Of a stretch of 64,000 nt of DNA, positions 23,001 to 31,113 are shown in pieces. How positions within the stretch are numbered: the first letter of the stretch is position 1; each line of letters starts with the position of its first letter. The translations under genes were made by a program, and so were the position numbers. Origin of the DNA: Prorocentrum cordatum (lineage: Eukaryota; Sar; Dinophyceae; Prorocentrales; Prorocentraceae); NCBI GenBank assembly GCA_963575745.1, contig CAUYUJ010019896.1, forward strand, positions 1 to 64,000. Direction: 5' to 3'. The notes beneath the pieces were generated by a model that did not search any database, was not told the origin of the DNA, and saw only the letters and a list, made by a program, of their open reading frames with translations.

Positions 23001-24020
23001 CGTACGTGGAGAGACCACCACATGACTACGGTCGCATATGGACCACTGTGGGATAGACTCAGGACGGATGCGTCTGAGTGCCTGCGAGGGTTATTCCACT
23101 TCCAGGAGGCTTCGCAGCTGAAAAGGAGACACGTCAGCTCAGGTCGAGCTATCGGACAGAGATGCTGGTTATTTCCTTTCTGCGAATTCTACGGACTCAA
23201 GTGGTGGGAGACCTTTGTGCCGACAGATGCTGCGTACGTTCAGTTCTGCGAACACATGTGTACACGGACGATGCTGAGTTATTTCCAGAAAAGAAAAGGG
23301 TACGGTACTACAGGTGGGGCCCTGCAGGAGGTACATACTATCACACAAAACCACCTACACACATATGGGGCTCAAGAGGGCACTACGGCTTTCAATGACA
23401 AAATGGCCAAACGAATTGCGTTACAAAACATGAAGGAGGTTGAGTACGACCTCGACTCATTTGGGATCCCTGTGTACATTTCTGGGGACAGTCTTCTGGT
23501 GGTGTCGTGGCTGCAGGGTGTCTGGAGGGTGCTTAATCGTACGTATCAGGAAAGGGTCAACAGAATGATAAACCAACTGGACAATATGTGTCAGAAGTTT
23601 GGAATTAGGCCTGCCTGTCAGGGGAGGGAGGTTGTAGACCACACATTTAGGGAATGGAACACGCGTGCAGATGTACTCACTCATGAGGCCCGTGTCGGGC
23701 CACCAGTGATTCGAGATAGGATTGGGCTCCACGCCCCTCAGTTACAACAGGTGTTTCGCGTCTGTGCCATCAGAGCTGGTTTCGACGGTGGCGTTTCTTG
23801 CGACGGCGTGGGGGTCGGGTGCTGGATCGATGTTGGGCGGGTTTCGAGGATCTCAAGGCAACCACTCAGCCATGAGATTATTTGGACGGAGGTGTATAGT
23901 GCGGCATTCTCGATCGATCCAACTTCAACAGTGACTGATGCCGAGATCACGGCCGTTGAGCATACGATTGTAATCTTGCCGCGGGTTGTACATGCGTATT
24001 TCGGACAGGATGGGATGTGA
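20049..24020 (+). CDS. LINE-B ORF2: APE endonuclease, reverse transcriptase, permuted RNase H
   Basis: The first in-frame ATG is at 20157, but the endonuclease fold begins upstream (GSWSLN at about 20088-20105), so the frame is taken from the UGA. Numbering from 20157: endonuclease E10 (VQE), D119-N121 (LLDANVE), D212 (LDYIF), D244-H245 (SDH). RT motif A is DIKQAFD (D604), motif B variant RTGGPEGP, catalytic WADN 714-717 (22296-22307). A tryptophan-rich segment (KWWETF) precedes the RNase H, whose motifs come as GDS (D1111), REWNTRAD (E1166, D1172), GFDGG (D1210), DAEITA (E1263). All domains look intact. Expression probably needs UGA readthrough or reinitiation. Confidence 0.9.
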   Translation, partial: RRRRRTPFKGIRLGSWSLNRAGSANFKGNEILRSLSMRDCIWGVQECQNLFGGKFDAYIRRCGLSYRVSCDSKCGLLFNKEWSTCVRESICQHERFCVVVFGSGSAPVIVASAYLPDPGVENAVDVQCSVLDTLESVILTLRSRWKGATVSVLLDANVELPPSTQLQCSRTGTIYEAAGSATKEERRTCEEGGAQRVRRDVRQQLRERVLCFLGRLGMKAANSFLPRRLHTWESYGVSRWGTCKKVLDYIFVPRTWEIDKMTVETIMSNGGKTNRSRLSDHGLLQGTFSDTGAQLVKRSIPTAAREKSLVGYKTVNWGDLNMARKEIDRVLGDANTTCSPRDLVSTTIRACTEQEEIKFTTATTGRGLPPIRPAGLTACQEILRRRPVPASVDVPSLRRRANGLRREYRAALAAWTSPASRRKERGGIKHLIVQGRISEDREEWVEEIRAHTRQRYTSEEVRGRDMEMMEELRRDAQQNLCDGYCTEGLTMAVVCQARSRLKSRRATGPDRLPCEILKALPWATLRGVARMFDDIFRLARQYPQDWRQILIAFMPKLPSLTSLTDARYLCLQNSLSRWCSACVVILVEQFVSRAGLMGPLGIYGFQEGRKTVEIVGALKALAQHGDIWGKDQTVHIANADIKQAFDHCSLQNAKRAMCHANIPAYLQYALLSPLVCTTGSLIVEGMAIHDINWDVCIRTGGPEGPLLFNLIICAMWGPIFREWDSKGVGYVLEGVCGEYERRTIVNHFVWADNCYLVSASPTVLAQMMHDLTLPLHDWGMRWKDSSLLYMTCGVNARVDGDGHILASEDLCVPACSMYQEFRLRRVCSMKVLGHEIFSTYLVPAHPDVEYRIKEARACFIGQSDFFRNRAVAVRDKFCRYQDKVQSMALYCLETCTADTSSLHTLNAFEGWCLCRMFRRPRRGEETMADWNRRRYHEAREQFRSYGFASLVQRFLRMVWNSAKDAAAFITMLFTSSHEEISSTQRTWRDHHMTTVAYGPLWDRLRTDASECLRGLFHFQEASQLKRRHVSSGRAIGQRCWLFPFCEFYGLKWWETFVPTDAAYVQFCEHMCTRTMLSYFQKRKGYGTTGGALQEVHTITQNHLHTYGAQEGTTAFNDKMAKRIALQNMKEVEYDLDSFGIPVYISGDSLLVVSWLQGVWRVLNRTYQERVNRMINQLDNMCQKFGIRPACQGREVVDHTFREWNTRADVLTHEARVGPPVIRDRIGLHAPQLQQVFRVCAIRAGFDGGVSCDGVGVGCWIDVGRVSRISRQPLSHEIIWTEVYSAAFSIDPTSTVTDAEITAVEHTIVILPRVVHAYFGQDGM

Positions 24021-24226
24021 TTGTGATTGTGCTCATTCACGCCTTCTCATAAGAGTTGGTCACCGTGTGTGTGTACTTGACCTCTCATCCTCCTTATAAG
24101 AGTTGGCTTTCGCCTCTGATCGTTTGGATCGTCGAGGCATCCGCCTACTCCCGATACGCCCGCTTCTTGCTTCCGACTAGGCTGGAAAGCCTGCACAGTC
24201 GACCGCAAAGTCCGCAAAAAACCAGG

Positions 24227-24659
24227 TTGCCTCCCTCCTCAGGGGTCTGGCGGCTGGGGGCTCCCGCTGGGCCCTCGTCTCGAGCGGCATTGTGCCGTGC
24301 TGCTTTCTTTGGTTTCCCTTACCGTACGCGTTACTGCAGAGTGTCATTTGCCTGAGTACCGTACACACTCACTCTTTGTTTGATTCAGATTCCCGTACGT
24401 GTGCTGCAGAGTGTCTTTTGCCTGAGTACCGTACACACTCTTTGGAGGTCGTGATTGCTGGAGGACACTATCATTCCTTGACTGTCGGAGTACACATCAT
24501 TTCTTGTCATTTGCAAAGACGGCGTGGAATACTCAGAAAAGTCCCTCGTGGGAAAGCAGAAAGCTACCCCCCAGTGTGCTATCAGAATCAGCTGTAGGTG
24601 AGTTCCACAGTATCGACGGAGACAGTGCTCTTTCTTCCCTCGATTTCCCAGATCTCAGC
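24227..24659 (+). promoter_or_regulatory. LINE-C 5' UTR with two 70-bp direct repeats
   Basis: A CTGCAGAGTGTC...TTGCCTGAGTACCGTACACACTC block occurs at about 24333-24370 and again at 24403-24440, a 70-bp offset with one substitution in the core. Repeated 5' UTR blocks in LINEs often carry promoter activity; that role here is inference. Confidence 0.6.
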
Positions 24660-25700
24660 ATGGAGGAGAACACAGCGGCTGGACCCTTTGGCCCCCAGCG
24701 GGCGCAACCACCTGTCTCGGGCCTGGTTGACAGCAGGCGAAGAGGCGGGGACCAGAGGAGCCGCAGCGGTGACAGAACGGATGACAAGCCCCCTGCTTGG
24801 TGGGCTGGCGCTCAGAGTGCGATGATTGATGCCCAGAGGATACAGCTGAATGAGACCCTCACTGCACGCCTTGCCCCCATGGAGGCGACACTGGCGACGC
24901 ACACGGCGTCAATTGCCTCAATGAGACGCGAGATTACTGATAATGCAGCATCCTTGTCAGCACTGAGAACAGAATTCAACGCACTTCAAACTAGATCGGA
25001 GTCAGGGTCCAGTAATGGGGTGTCTTCTCGGATGTCTGGGGCCTTTACTCGTGCGACCTGGAACCCGTCTTTCATTGAAATCAAGGGCTGGGTGACGGAC
25101 TGGAAAAATTATGAGCAACGAGGCCGCCAGATGCTGACACAATCACAAGTAAATGATATCCTCAATGAGATTGTTCTTTCTCCGATCGTAGCCAGCACTT
25201 CGGCGGAAGGCAGGATTGATACACCACGTACTCAAGAAGAAAATGATGGTCGCACATTCGGATACAGTCGCATTAGAATCTTTTTCACCATGGGGACCGA
25301 CTCCAGAATATTGTGGGATATGCGTCAAAGACTCCTCGCGGCAGTGCATAGTGGAACCAGTAAAACACTGACTGATGTGGCCAAACAGGCTACAGAGGCA
25401 CAGGGTAGTATCAAAGTCATCGTTGAGGCGGCCCCACACAAACAACCACATGTTAATTGCGCAGGTAAGTTTCAGAACATTTTCAGGCGCCATGTCAATG
25501 CAGCCCTGGGAATTACTGTTCGAGCGGAGTTGGGACCACCTGCGACACACTTCTGGGGAAAGCTCCCCAACGACACCACAAATGGCAAGGTCATCGCCGT
25601 CTTTAACCCAGCAACGAACTATGAGATTCTGCCCGCTCTGTCCGTCTTGGACCCTGCCATCAATACGGCACAGCTCCAGGCTGATCTGAGGGCTGAATGA
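24660..25700 (+). CDS. LINE-C ORF1 protein (coiled coil, nucleic-acid-binding-like)
   Basis: I take ATG 24660 (MEENTAAGPF) as start; the frame stays open upstream to about 24504. From there come a P/R/G-rich N-terminus, a heptad-like helix (about 24846-25000, from NETLTARLAPME to LRTEFNALQ), and a globular C-terminal half with FIEIKGWVTDW and the RAELGPP motif shared with LINE-B. A coiled coil followed by a compact domain is the usual plan of LINE ORF1 proteins that coat the RNA as trimers. It ends with TGA 25698-25700, followed by C; the frame continues into ORF2. Confidence 0.82.
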   Translation: MEENTAAGPFGPQRAQPPVSGLVDSRRRGGDQRSRSGDRTDDKPPAWWAGAQSAMIDAQRIQLNETLTARLAPMEATLATHTASIASMRREITDNAASLSALRTEFNALQTRSESGSSNGVSSRMSGAFTRATWNPSFIEIKGWVTDWKNYEQRGRQMLTQSQVNDILNEIVLSPIVASTSAEGRIDTPRTQEENDGRTFGYSRIRIFFTMGTDSRILWDMRQRLLAAVHSGTSKTLTDVAKQATEAQGSIKVIVEAAPHKQPHVNCAGKFQNIFRRHVNAALGITVRAELGPPATHFWGKLPNDTTNGKVIAVFNPATNYEILPALSVLDPAINTAQLQADLRAE

Positions 25701-28700
25701 CATGAGTGGATTGCCAGAGTGGGCACATGGAATATTGAGAAAAGAGGCCCACAGTTTTCCAAAGCTATCCTGGATGCTGCCAACGACAGAGGCATTTTCC
25801 TGTTGGGACTCCAGGAGGCACAGTTTTTCACGGACAGTCGAAAGATTCTTGCTGGGGATGGGTGGCACATGGAACGCTCGTCGTGTAAGAAAGCAGCTAT
25901 TTTGTGGAAGGGCCCATGGAAGGCTCTGCTACGTGACATTGAGCGCGGACCAAGGTTCGTCATTGCATGGTTCAGGCCAGCCGCTATTGTTTGCTTGTAC
26001 TTGCCATATGCAGATGATAAGGATGAGGAGGTGAGGGAATTCAGTCAAGTGTTGGAGGAGGTGAAGAGGAGGATCAGAGAGTATCGCAGACGTCACCCCG
26101 AGCAGCCAGACATGCTTATCTTGTTTACGGATGCCAACGTTGAGATGGCTCCCAATATTATCGCCAACGGCCGTGCTATCACTGGTATGGGAGTGAAGGA
26201 AGAGGTGGAGGTACTATTCAGAGGAGGAAGGGAGGGTGTGAGGAAGAAACAATTGGAGGAGATGAGGTTCCTATTCACAGAATTTTGCAGTGTGCATCGT
26301 TTACGGCTGGCAAACACGTTTGGCCCTCGCTGTGCGACTTGGCGAGGTAGGGCAGCACCCCGAGGGGAGGCGGTGCTCGACTATATAGGCATCAGTGCTT
26401 CTGATCAATTCGACTCGGGGACTACTGCTGAGTGGATTCGGGCCCCAGGGAGATCGGCCACAATCCAGGAGATCAGCGACCACAAACTAGTTCATCTTGC
26501 GGTTGCTGTGGGAAGGCGGCGACGCTGCAAGAATAGAAAGCGAGCGGCCTTGCATCAATGGGAACCCGTGGACCCTACCGCGGCTGCCGCCAGCTTCGAC
26601 CGTGCCCTGTCACGGCAGTTTCAAGATGCAGGCTCTCGGTATCGCCCATTACAGTCTTTGGTTGAAGAGGAGGAGGAGGAGGACATCAAAAGGGACGTGA
26701 GACCCGTGAAGGAGGAGGAGGGCGAGCATAGGAGGCAGGGCAAGGGCACACTCAGCCAGATCATCGCAGATACGGCGGCAAGTATCCCTAGCCGCCAGGT
26801 GGCCGCACTTCGGGCACCTGTGAGGCCGGAACGTCTTTGGACGCTCGAACGGCTGTTACGGCGTGCTCTTTGGCCCAGAGAACTTCGATGCCAGAATGAA
26901 GTCAGGAGTCTTCGGAGATTGATCAAACCACTGCGAAAACAATATGATGCCGACATGCTCGAATACAAACACAAAGTTGAACAGCGTAAATTACGTACAC
27001 AAGCACAGGCACTTAAAGTCAAAAAGATGACGGGGGAGTGGGAACTTACTTACGATGTCGAGGCCAAACAGGTGGAAATTGGGAGGTACTTGAAAGACAG
27101 GGTGGAGGACTACGGGGCGAGGAGGGAGGTGCAGTCGATTCTGGAAGGTCTGGCATCGAAGCTCAACCAGTCCCAGTGCGTGAGCATCACCATGCATGAC
27201 ATCTTGCGAGCGAGGGCTCGCCTCAAGAGTGGGGCGGCTGGACCCGACCAAGTGACGCGGGAGATGCTGCAGCTCATCCCCTTTGCCAGCCTCAAGACAA
27301 TCCGACATCATTTCAGCCTGATCGCTAATCGTCGTCAACAGGTCCCCTCGGATTGGAAGAGGTTTCTGGTAACTCTCATCCCGAAGGCGCCGTCCATTCA
27401 GGAGCTCTCAGAGACTAGGGCGATCTGCCTCCTGAGCCTGGTCCAGAAGTGGTACAACCATGTCCTAGTCATTAAAGGGGAACAACATCTGGTGAATATC
27501 AAACACTCTCTTAACATGTATGGGTTTGTGCAGTTCAGGAAGGTTTCTGAGGTCACATCGTTTACCAAACATCTTTGCCAACATGCGGCACAATGGGGAA
27601 AAGGGGAGAAGCTCTATCTGGCCAGCCTCGATGTACTCCAGGCGTTTGACCACGTTACTATCAAGCTAGCGTTACAAAGTATGGAGAAGCTTGGTTTTGA
27701 CCCCGCTTTGATTTATGCCCTTCTTTGTCCTATGACCGAAAACACGTGTAAAGCCACCTTCGAAGGGACCCAGAATTTGGATTGGATTGGTTGGGATCGG
27801 AGTATCAGGACGGGCGGGGTGGACGGACCATTCATATTCAAAGTGGTGAGTGTGGCCTTGTGGAATGATATCGTCGGGACCTGGCCAGGGCGTGATCTGG
27901 GTTATGTTGTCGAGTCCCCCGTTCCCATGCCCACTAGATCGACGATTTCACATGCCCTCTGGGCGGACAATTTGCTGCTGTACGCTAGAGATGAACGGCA
28001 GCTCAGGACCATGGTGACTGAGCTCACTCTCCCCCTGCTCCAGGCCGGCCTCAATTGGAAACCATCCTCTCTCAAGCTCATCCCCTTTGGCGTCAATGGC
28101 TCGAATGATGTAGTTCTTCATATCCAGGCCCACACGTATAAACTTGAATGCGTTAACACTTTGGACATCCTGGGTTACAGGTTGGACAGATATTGGACAC
28201 AGCATAGCGATCTGCAGTTCAACTTGGATCGTGCCCGTGGTGCCTTCTTTGCTGACATTGAATATTATAGAAGTCATCGCATCCCGATTGAGAGACGATT
28301 CCAGCGATACCGACTCCGTATCCAGAGTAAGCTACTTTTCGCAGTTGAGGGGATGACGATTGACAACATCACGGCACAAAAAATATTCTCCTGGGAAGGA
28401 AAGCTATTAGCCATCATCGGAGGAAGGAGGAAAGGAGTGAATGAAGATTGGACGGTCTACCAAAAGAGGAGGTTCAAGTATGCTCGCGACCAGTTCGCCA
28501 ACCTTGGATTTCTGTCGGCGGTGGAACTCTTCATTCACAAGAACTGGCTCTGGGCCAAAGATGTCGCTTGCTTTGCCAGGGGCTTTGCGTGTCAAAATAT
28601 CCCGACAGCTGCGCTGCACACGGACAGAGTACATGTTGATCCGACAGCTTCGCTGCACACGTACAGTCAGGCTCACACACATGTCCATTCGTCTTTGCCT

Positions 28701-30665
28701 GTGCCCCAGTTGTCTGGCCAACGTTCTTTGGAGTCCGCGCCCAGCTTTATTCAGACAGCTACGCTGCACACTCACAGTGATGATTCAACACATGTCCATT
28801 CTTTGTTGCCTGTGCCGCAGGTTGATGACCGTTCTTTCGACACGTTGCCCAGTTGTATTCAGACAGCTACGCTGCACACGAACAGTGGAGAGCATACACA
28901 CCCTCGTTCGATGTCTTCTGTGCCGCAGGTTGAGAGAGGAAGTTCTTTCGATCAGTTGCCTTGTTATATTCCGACAGCTACGCTGCACACACACAGTACA
29001 CACTTTATTCATTCTCTTTGTCCGCCTCGTGCTTTGTCTCAGAGTGTTTCGCCTGAGCCCCAGAGACCTGCGGCTATGTTTGATAGCCGTGGGGGACTGA
29101 CGGAGCACAAAAAAGATTGTCAACGTTCTTCTGGTCGTGTGTCGTCTGCGTCCAGTATAAGAGCTTCTTTGGAGCCGAACAAAAAGGATGCTCATTGTTC
29201 TTCTGGTCGTGTGTCGTCTGCGTCCAGAATAAGAGTTCCTTTGAGTGATCCGCTGCAGGTGGCGCATCTGTTAGAGTGCGCCAGACTCCTGGGAGAAAGG
29301 AGCAGCCAGCGAGAATCCCAAGGCACTGTCAGTCCTGCGGCCACAGCCCCCCCAGTCGAAGGCGAGAGCGAACCCACGCCCGCGGCCAAGAACCGTCGCA
29401 GGCAGATTGTGGAGACCCGTCTGGCCGCCAGGGGAGAGAAGCGGTGCCCTGGCCCGAGTCTCACGGCGAGCCAGGAGGAGCTCGCCAAGCGTGTCAGACA
29501 GCCCCAGCGCCCATGCGACAAAAGAGATCGGGATGAAATATGTTCGCCGAGGGGCAGTCAAAAGAGACGGTGTATTGCTCAGGTGAATGATGACCCCATC
29601 GCTTCCGCCGATAGTCTGCCTGCTGCCCCACAGGGAAGTAAGCGACCACGGGACCTCCCCTCTTCTAGCCATGATAGTGAGCCGCGAGAGGCACGACCCT
29701 CTGGCGCAAACGTGAATGTCTTCAAACTCAACGCCTACTCTCAGGCGCGGTTGGGCATGATGCATGCGTCAGGTGACTGGGCCGCTCATCGTCGCGCGTT
29801 CGCTGCGCGCTCGAGGGATTCCCAGGCTGCTCTTCTTGGATGGCGTGGTGGTACTCAATACGTCGGCTGGAGAAAATGGGAAGATGTCTTCATTGCGGAT
29901 CAAGATGGCAACACTAAATGGTGGGAGACTATGACGTTTGGGAAAGAAGATTGGTCGATTTTCGTTGAGAAGTTGCTCAAAAGATTGCACCTGCCCGCCA
30001 TTCTTGACTATCTGGCCAAACCTAGAGTTTCGGTTGCCCGTACGGAGGAGGAGGAGACGAAAGTTAATAATGAGAGGATTGCGCGTCGCATTGCCCATAA
30101 CTTTGAAAATGAGACTATCTTTGACTATGAGGCGGATAAGATTCCATCTGAAATACTGGGTGATAGCTTGTGTGTGGTACAATGGATAAGAGGGCACTGG
30201 AAGTGCACGAACATGGGCTATAATAACACCTTGGAGGCGGCACAAAACACTCTTGATGCTATAACGGACACCTGTTTGCGAACTGCGTGCGCGGGGGCTG
30301 ACCCAATCAAACATCTTTATAGGGAGGGTAACAGTTATGCTGATGAACTCACGTGGGCTTGCAGAGCTTGCCCACACACATCGAAGAGAAACGAGTATCT
30401 TGCCCCTTTATATACTTCGAAAGTGTTAGGATTGAGAGGTTACTTCGACGGAGGAACCTCGGATATTGGGGCTGGGGGAGGCTGGTGGCTGCAGGCTTTT
30501 GTAGAACATAATAATGCTATACAGTGTCACGTGATTGCCGAGGAGGCGTTTGGCCTCGATAGGGAGTCAACCGTGACGGTCTGTGAGTTAACGGCCGCCT
30601 CGAAGCTAATTCACGCAATCTCGCAGATTGCGTCTATTATAGATAGCGTCTCACACGCTCGGTAG
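25701..30665 (+). CDS. LINE-C ORF2: APE endonuclease, reverse transcriptase, permuted RNase H
   Basis: The frame is continuous with ORF1 apart from one UGA, and no ATG precedes the endonuclease. Numbering from 25719: WNIE (N5), QE (E33), FTDANVE (D138, N140), LDY (D221), SDH (D254, H255) form a complete endonuclease. RT motif A is DVLQAFD (D638), motif B variant RTGGVDGP, catalytic WADN 748-751 (27960-27971). A linker holds His/Thr-rich repeats (28600-29040) and a 24-codon repeat (29128, 29200). RNase H motifs come as GDS (D1482), YREGNSYAD (E1536, D1542), YFDGG (D1577), CEL (E1623). The stop is TAG. No frameshifts are visible, so this copy may be competent. Confidence 0.92.
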   Translation, partial: HEWIARVGTWNIEKRGPQFSKAILDAANDRGIFLLGLQEAQFFTDSRKILAGDGWHMERSSCKKAAILWKGPWKALLRDIERGPRFVIAWFRPAAIVCLYLPYADDKDEEVREFSQVLEEVKRRIREYRRRHPEQPDMLILFTDANVEMAPNIIANGRAITGMGVKEEVEVLFRGGREGVRKKQLEEMRFLFTEFCSVHRLRLANTFGPRCATWRGRAAPRGEAVLDYIGISASDQFDSGTTAEWIRAPGRSATIQEISDHKLVHLAVAVGRRRRCKNRKRAALHQWEPVDPTAAAASFDRALSRQFQDAGSRYRPLQSLVEEEEEEDIKRDVRPVKEEEGEHRRQGKGTLSQIIADTAASIPSRQVAALRAPVRPERLWTLERLLRRALWPRELRCQNEVRSLRRLIKPLRKQYDADMLEYKHKVEQRKLRTQAQALKVKKMTGEWELTYDVEAKQVEIGRYLKDRVEDYGARREVQSILEGLASKLNQSQCVSITMHDILRARARLKSGAAGPDQVTREMLQLIPFASLKTIRHHFSLIANRRQQVPSDWKRFLVTLIPKAPSIQELSETRAICLLSLVQKWYNHVLVIKGEQHLVNIKHSLNMYGFVQFRKVSEVTSFTKHLCQHAAQWGKGEKLYLASLDVLQAFDHVTIKLALQSMEKLGFDPALIYALLCPMTENTCKATFEGTQNLDWIGWDRSIRTGGVDGPFIFKVVSVALWNDIVGTWPGRDLGYVVESPVPMPTRSTISHALWADNLLLYARDERQLRTMVTELTLPLLQAGLNWKPSSLKLIPFGVNGSNDVVLHIQAHTYKLECVNTLDILGYRLDRYWTQHSDLQFNLDRARGAFFADIEYYRSHRIPIERRFQRYRLRIQSKLLFAVEGMTIDNITAQKIFSWEGKLLAIIGGRRKGVNEDWTVYQKRRFKYARDQFANLGFLSAVELFIHKNWLWAKDVACFARGFACQNIPTAALHTDRVHVDPTASLHTYSQAHTHVHSSLPVPQLSGQRSLESAPSFIQTATLHTHSDDSTHVHSLLPVPQVDDRSFDTLPSCIQTATLHTNSGEHTHPRSMSSVPQVERGSSFDQLPCYIPTATLHTHSTHFIHSLCPPRALSQSVSPEPQRPAAMFDSRGGLTEHKKDCQRSSGRVSSASSIRASLEPNKKDAHCSSGRVSSASRIRVPLSDPLQVAHLLECARLLGERSSQRESQGTVSPAATAPPVEGESEPTPAAKNRRRQIVETRLAARGEKRCPGPSLTASQEELAKRVRQPQRPCDKRDRDEICSPRGSQKRRCIAQVNDDPIASADSLPAAPQGSKRPRDLPSSSHDSEPREARPSGANVNVFKLNAYSQARLGMMHASGDWAAHRRAFAARSRDSQAALLGWRGGTQYVGWRKWEDVFIADQDGNTKWWETMTFGKEDWSIFVEKLLKRLHLPAILDYLAKPRVSVARTEEEETKVNNERIARRIAHNFENETIFDYEADKIPSEILGDSLCVVQWIRGHWKCTNMGYNNTLEAAQNTLDAITDTCLRTACAGADPIKHLYREGNSYADELTWACRACPHTSKRNEYLAPLYTSKVLGLRGYFDGGTSDIGAGGGWWLQAFVEHNNAIQCHVIAEEAFGLDRESTVTVCELTAASKLIHAISQIASIIDSVSHAR
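28600..29040 (+). repeat. In-frame His/Thr-rich repeats within LINE-C ORF2
   Basis: The segment PTA(T/S)LHT recurs four or five times about 37 codons apart (near 28602, 28641, 28752, 28861, 28972), with HVHSLLPVPQ spacers. It lies between the RT and RNase H regions. LINE-A and LINE-B linkers do not show these repeats. Confidence 0.85.
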
Positions 30666-30743
30666 AGCCACTTGCGCCTGGTGGCCGCGGGGAGCACCGC
30701 TGCTTGCATGTGCTGGAGGACCCCACCGCAAAGCCCGCAAAAA

Positions 30744-30773
30744 TCTGGTTGGCGGTTTACCGCCGGTTCCAGT
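30744..30773 (+). repeat. Right half of the hairpin that holds the three LINEs
   Basis: TTACCGCCGG at 30757-30766 pairs with the left arm at 16682-16691. The loop side here reads CTGGTTGGCGG, as in the variant hairpin at 31073-31105 (ACCTGGTTGACGG), and it is followed by TTCCAGT instead of CGCCCAGT. Confidence 0.85.
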
Positions 30774-31113
30774 TTGCCGACCCGGCCCCGACGGACAATG
30801 TGCGAACTTTGGGTCGGTTGGACGAATTTTGTGAGAGATTTGAACATTGGTTTTGAGATCTGGTATTTTTCGCACCTGTAGTGGGTTTTGTCGCGTCTGC
30901 CGATAAATTCTCAGGTACGTAGCTGCAGTATTACTATCAAAACACTTGGCGAAACCGTCGTTCGGTGACCCCTGAAAAATTCATACTTTTTCGAGTTTTC
31001 AGCTCGCGTATCAGAAACGCTCTGCCACGTGTTCTAAGCATTGCCGTGCGAGAAAAGAGCTCTACAAGGCTCCCGGCGGTAACCTGGTTGACGGTTTACC
31101 GCCGGCTCCCAGT
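30774..31113 (+). repeat. Type-2 unit, 5'-truncated
   Basis: It starts at TTGCCGACCCGGCC and has the usual type-2 body (GGACAATGTGCGAACTTTGG, then TTACTATCAAAACACTTGG). It ends with GAGCTCTACAAGG, hairpin 31073-31105 and CTCCCAGT. The loop is ACCTGGTTGACGG. Confidence 0.85.

Larger units (their letters stand above)
19578..24221 (+). mobile_element. LINE-B, nearly full-length non-LTR retrotransposon
   Basis: It lies between the regenerated CCAGGG after LINE-A and ACCAGG at 24221-24226. It is truncated inside ORF1. Order: ORF1 3' part, UGA, endonuclease-RT-RNase H ORF2, a 3' UTR of about 200 bp with stem-loops (GAGGCATCCGCCT; GGCTGGAAAGCC), and the terminal ACCGCAAAGTCCGCAAAAAA. A sister copy is at 60633-63102. 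Confidence 0.92.
24227..30743 (+). mobile_element. LINE-C, apparently full-length non-LTR retrotransposon
   Basis: It runs from the ACCAGG after LINE-B to a five-base A-tract at 30739-30743 that abuts CTGGTTGGCGG, a variant hairpin loop. It contains a 5' UTR, ORF1, UGA and ORF2 and has a very short 3' UTR (about 75 bp). The last bases, ACCGCAAAGCCCGCAAAAA, match the LINE-B tail although the rest of the 3' UTR differs. It is the rightmost and probably oldest of the three stacked LINEs. Confidence 0.92.

Noticed and set aside
20046-25700. UGA reassigned to Trp in the nuclear code
   Set aside because: UGA also ends LINE-A, LINE-B, the 503-aa ORF and the 45355 ORF at sensible positions, and Trp is otherwise encoded by UGG. 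Readthrough or simple mutation fits better.
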